A program made the translations under genes and the position numbers. 16,577 bases of DNA from an uncultured Eubacteriales bacterium (GTDB lineage: Bacteria; Bacillota_A; Clostridia; Lachnospirales; Cellulosilyticaceae), in contig USPX01000026.1 of NCBI GenBank assembly GCA_900556665.1, positions 1-16,577 of the forward strand. The letters are read 5' to 3'. Below, piece by piece: positions 14,144 through 16,577 of this stretch (the stretch's first letter is position 1; each line of letters opens with the position of its first letter). A model generated the notes under the pieces. The model was not told the origin of the DNA. It did no database searches and was given only the letters and a program-made list of their open reading frames with translations.

Positions 14144-15637
14144 ATGACAGAGGGACATGAATTACAACAAATTAATAAAGCCTATCTCACAGTAGGTACC
14201 ACTATATTCTTATCTTTATGTGCAGGTTTTCTTAAAGAATTCGTATTAGGTCTTAATTCACCTTTTAAAACAAGTATGCTCTTGGGAAGCATGTTTATAT
14301 TTATTTTACCTGTATACATTACTTATTTCAAAGATAAACAAAGTAAATCCTTTAAATGGATTGCTACTATTGCCTTTTTAGCAATTTACATGATATCTTT
14401 ATTAACTGCTAAAAACAATATATTATTTGTAACTGGTTTGGCTATTTTAGTAACTATGATTTTATATTTAGATAAAAAATTAATCTTAACTAGTATCATC
14501 CTTATCTGTAGCATTAATATAATCGATTTATTTACTCGCATTGTTATTCTTAAACATACTACTTCTGACCATTTCACAACTTATATGACATCAATAGTTG
14601 CATCAGGTATTTTGTGTTTTGTTTGTTACAAAATTGTTGTATTATTTACTAATATTAATAATGCAAAAGACCTTAGAATTACAAGTGAGATAGATAGACA
14701 GAATTCACTTTTATACAATGTATTTAATGCAATCAGTGTTTTAGATACAAACACACAAAAGGTTACTGACATTGTTGAAACCTTTGCCTCATCATCTTTA
14801 ACTGTAAATGAAGTTATTTCACAAATTGCAACAGGTTCTGAAAATGTTGCTACAAGTATTCAAGAACAAACTAGCATGACAGAAGTCATAAGCAATTTAG
14901 TAGCAGAAACAGCTACTGCTTTCACAGATGTTAAAAACATCTCTGCCTCATCTCAAGAAGCTCTTCAAAAAAGTATATCTATGATGAATGATGTAACAGA
15001 TAAAGCGCAATTAGTAGCAGAAAAAAATGCTTATACTTCTACTATTATGGATGATCTAAAACAAAAATCTAAAGAAGTATTTGGTATTACTGAACTTATC
15101 AACAATATTTCAGAGCAAACTAACTTATTATCACTTAATGCCGCAATTGAAAGTGCACGTGCTGGCGAAGCTGGTAAGGGATTCTCTGTAGTAGCCGATG
15201 AAATTAGAAAGCTATCAACTCAAACACAATCTTTAACGACTTCTATTTCAAACATTATTGTTGAATTAGAAAATCGTGTACAACAAGCTGAGCAAGCTGT
15301 AACACAATTACATACACTTAATGATGCGCAAACAGAACTCGTTAAATCTACTAAAGATATTTTTGATGAAATGCTCGTTAAAATGCAAGCTTCTCATGAT
15401 AAAATAATGGATGCTGATGAAAAGATTTCTTTAGTTGTATCTTCTAATAATCACATTGTAGATAGCATCAATGAAATTTCTTCAGTTAGTGCACAAACAA
15501 GCTCAAATTCAGAAGAAGCAAACTTAATTGCTACAAATAACTTTGAAAATGCTCAAATGGCTCAAGGTTATGTTCAAGAATTAGTTGCTATTTCTAATGA
15601 ACTATCTAAATTTATAAAGGGTCCACCACCCAATTAA
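14144..15637 (+). CDS. Methyl-accepting chemotaxis protein with polytopic N-terminus
   Basis: This 497-residue receptor signals to the CheA/CheW kinase complex. The N-terminal 175 residues hold about six hydrophobic segments with short loops and no large extracellular ligand domain. Next is a long coiled-coil cytoplasmic region without a recognisable HAMP domain. The highly conserved hairpin tip [23 protein letters not shown] and [11 protein letters not shown] lie at about 323-357. Gln/Glu-rich heptads on both sides suit methylation. The C-terminus is PPPN, with no CheR-tethering pentapeptide. ATG 14144 follows GGGGG. It sits about 100 nt after thiC but has its own -10, so it is probably transcribed separately. 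Ligand sensing may be within the membrane, by inference. Confidence 0.93.
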   Translation: MTEGHELQQINKAYLTVGTTIFLSLCAGFLKEFVLGLNSPFKTSMLLGSMFIFILPVYITYFKDKQSKSFKWIATIAFLAIYMISLLTAKNNILFVTGLAILVTMILYLDKKLILTSIILICSINIIDLFTRIVILKHTTSDHFTTYMTSIVASGILCFVCYKIVVLFTNINNAKDLRITSEIDRQNSLLYNVFNAISVLDTNTQKVTDIVETFASSSLTVNEVISQIATGSENVATSIQEQTSMTEVISNLVAETATAFTDVKNISASSQEALQKSISMMNDVTDKAQLVAEKNAYTSTIMDDLKQKSKEVFGITELINNISEQTNLLSLNAAIESARAGEAGKGFSVVADEIRKLSTQTQSLTTSISNIIVELENRVQQAEQAVTQLHTLNDAQTELVKSTKDIFDEMLVKMQASHDKIMDADEKISLVVSSNNHIVDSINEISSVSAQTSSNSEEANLIATNNFENAQMAQGYVQELVAISNELSKFIKGPPPN

Positions 15638-15664
15638 TCAATTAGACTAGTTGGGTGGCAGCCC
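15619..15664. terminator. Terminator overlapping the 3' end of the chemoreceptor gene
   Basis: CCACCCAA (15626-15633) pairs with TTGGGTGG (15651-15658), extended by an outer GGG/CCC. T-rich sequence follows. The 5' arm encodes the last residues (PPPN) and the stop lies in the loop. The minus strand has TTTATAAATTT after the stem, so it may also end the phosphoesterase transcript. Confidence 0.75.
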
Positions 15665-15706
15665 TAATTTTATATAAAATTAAATTTCTTCTTTTATCCT
15701 TCTTCT

Positions 15707-16237
15707 TTATTTCTCTAACTCATATTCCTTATATAATTTCCATGTTTCATCTTCCCAATTATAAATACAAATATTATCAAACATACAATCATAACTACAA
15801 GGATGCACCATTACATATTCCCATATTGTTTCATAAATAGGCTCAAGCTTTTTAGATGTAACTGTAACGTGAAAAACTTTATCCTTTCCATCCTTTTGGT
15901 CAAAGTGAATATATGGCACCTTCTCCATAACATCAATTAATCTATCATGCATCCCTTTACCTTCCTCAGACATCTCTACATGCATATAAATCACACGCTT
16001 ATCAAAGTGATCATACCCCTCCAACCTAAAAGGCTGTGCTTTCTCTCTTTCACAAAACGCCTCTAGCACTTCCTCCAGTTCCCTAATCTCCCCCTTACAC
16101 TCAAACGGTCCCTTAATCGTAAAATGTGCTGGAAGCTTAGACGACCTAGCCTTAAACTTCTCAAAAATATCTTTCCTCATCCCATTATTAAACTCCCCCG
16201 CCTCACCTTTCACAACGCATACAACAACATATCTCAT
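15707..16237 (-). CDS. 2H phosphoesterase / 2'-5' RNA ligase-like protein
   Basis: This 176-residue protein belongs to the 2H superfamily (LigT, ThpR and YjcG-like), whose two His-x-Thr motifs catalyse 2',3'-cyclic or 2'-5' phosphodiester chemistry on RNA or nucleotides. The motifs are HFT (38-40, in LPAHFTIKG) and HVT (123-125, in VFHVTVTS), with the expected spacing for two lobes. There is no signal peptide or membrane segment. ATG 16237 is preferred over the in-frame GTG at 16246 because AGAAGGTG (16243-16250) is well placed before the ATG and would overlap the GTG. Predicted promoter -10 is at 16293-16298. The physiological substrate is unknown for most members. Confidence 0.88.
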   Translation of the reverse strand: MRYVVVCVVKGEAGEFNNGMRKDIFEKFKARSSKLPAHFTIKGPFECKGEIRELEEVLEAFCEREKAQPFRLEGYDHFDKRVIYMHVEMSEEGKGMHDRLIDVMEKVPYIHFDQKDGKDKVFHVTVTSKKLEPIYETIWEYVMVHPCSYDCMFDNICIYNWEDETWKLYKEYELEK

Positions 16238-16320
16238 CCAATTCACCTTCTCATATTAATAAATTTTATATTTTCTCATCTATACACCTACCATTATACC
16301 CCTTCCCTCCACCAAAAACA
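16218..16320. other. G-free tract containing the phosphoesterase promoter
   Basis: The plus strand has no G over 103 nt. The minus strand is therefore C-free. It includes the start codon region and a perfect TATAAT (16298-16293) without a good -35. Confidence 0.75.
16293..16298 (-). promoter_or_regulatory. Probable -10 box of the phosphoesterase gene
   Basis: A consensus TATAAT on the minus strand gives a leader of about 50 nt to ATG 16237. The -35 hexamer is weak. Confidence 0.45.
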
Positions 16321-16335
16321 GGCCATCATGTCCGC

Positions 16336-16360
16336 CCTTTATTCACGCCCAAAATAAAGG
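16336..16360. repeat. Short hairpin beside palindrome copy C
   Basis: CCTTTATT (16336-16343) and AATAAAGG (16353-16360) form an 8-bp stem with a 9-nt loop. No T-run follows on either strand, so it is not called a terminator. Confidence 0.5.
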
Positions 16361-16366
16361 ATCTGA

Positions 16367-16521
16367 GCAAGTGCCTTCAGAGGGCCTAATTTTCCTTACA
16401 GTAAGTGGGGATAAGTCGACAATCTAATTTTATCTAACCTTCGAACGAAGTGAGGGTTAAGGAAAATTAGATTGTCGACTTATCCCCATATCCCCACAGT
16501 AAAAAAGGCCCCCGCACTTGC
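16367..16521. repeat. Structured palindromic element, intact copy C
   Basis: The same design as copy B: perfect 26-nt arms (16406-16431 with 16463-16488) around an identical 31-nt loop (16432-16462). Outer pairings are GGGCC (16382-16386) with GGCCC (16507-16511) and GCAAGTGC (16367-16374) with GCACTTGC (16514-16521). In the arms the variable block is CGACAATC, where copy B has GGACGGAG, and the right arm changes to match. On the minus strand a GC-rich stem plus T6 (16506-16501) precedes the core, as in copy B. Confidence 0.85.
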
Positions 16522-16523
16522 GA

Positions 16524-16548
16524 CCAATGTCATTAAGTTAAGACATTG
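16524..16548. repeat. Dyad with the 17-bp motif shared with the left edge
   Basis: CAATGTC (16525-16531) and GACATTG (16542-16548) are perfect inverted arms around a 10-nt AT core. Positions 16524-16540 are the exact reverse complement of 40-56. The gene or element this belongs to lies outside the window. Confidence 0.5.
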
Positions 16549-16577
16549 TTTCTGAGATTTCCTTAAATAACCAAGTA

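Noticed and set aside
15655..15840. Small plus-strand ORFs opposite the phosphoesterase (15655-15840, 16124-16357)
   Set aside because: They are antisense shadows of a gene with clear catalytic motifs and have no ribosome binding sites.
10298..16488. Palindromes as integron attC sites
   Set aside because: Conserved ends with a variable arm recall attC, but there are no GTTRRRY/RYYYAAC boxes in the right places, no integrase and no cassette array.
1..16577. tRNA, rRNA or insertion-sequence transposase genes
   Set aside because: No cloverleaf, rRNA signature or transposase-like protein was recognised in any frame.

Overview
The window is AT-rich DNA from a low-GC Firmicute. Shine-Dalgarno sites are strong (AAGGAGG type), spacers are AT-rich, and genes are closed by U-tailed hairpins. 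An iron-type alcohol dehydrogenase, a short clostridial-type ThiC, a secreted starch-degrading GH13 enzyme and a chemoreceptor together suggest an anaerobic, motile, polysaccharide-using clostridium (Lachnospirales or a Cellulosilyticum-like lineage). That placement is an inference; no rRNA or tRNA gene was seen that could confirm it.

Layout. 1-2160: an iron-dependent alcohol dehydrogenase and a DUF1836-type putative regulator, both on the minus strand. 2240-2975: a plus-strand hemolysin III/PAQR membrane protein. 3053-4740: minus-strand membrane acyltransferase and a cold-shock protein with a leader of about 125 nt. 4967-7616: a plus-strand cluster of thyA (dTMP synthesis), folA (reduction of the dihydrofolate that ThyA makes) and an M20 metallopeptidase, closed by a terminator shared with the convergent amylase. 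7727-9835: minus-strand alpha-amylase with CBM25- and CBM26-like starch-binding modules, whose 5' end looks damaged. 9803-10431: a 629-bp spacer holding a tract almost without G and two copies of a large structured palindrome. 10432-12165: minus-strand DEAD-box RNA helicase. 12458-14043: promoter, TPP riboswitch, terminator and thiC. 14144-15637: a polytopic methyl-accepting chemotaxis protein. 15707-16237: minus-strand 2H phosphoesterase. 16247-16577: a second G-free tract, another copy of the palindrome, and a 17-bp motif that also occurs inverted at the left end of the window.

Most coding regions are ordinary housekeeping or catabolic genes. The unusual content is in the spacers. Two intact palindromic elements (10249-10431 and 16367-16521) share an identical 31-nt loop and perfectly paired 26-bp arms. 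Within the arms an 8-bp block differs at 5 positions, and each difference is compensated on the opposite arm. A third, eroded copy lies just left of the first. This is the pattern expected of an element whose folded form is maintained, and I do not recognise it as a named family. Other points of interest are an in-frame stop in the amylase signal-peptide region, a perfect 11-bp inverted repeat bracketing the chemoreceptor -10, and a four-arm switch after the TPP riboswitch.
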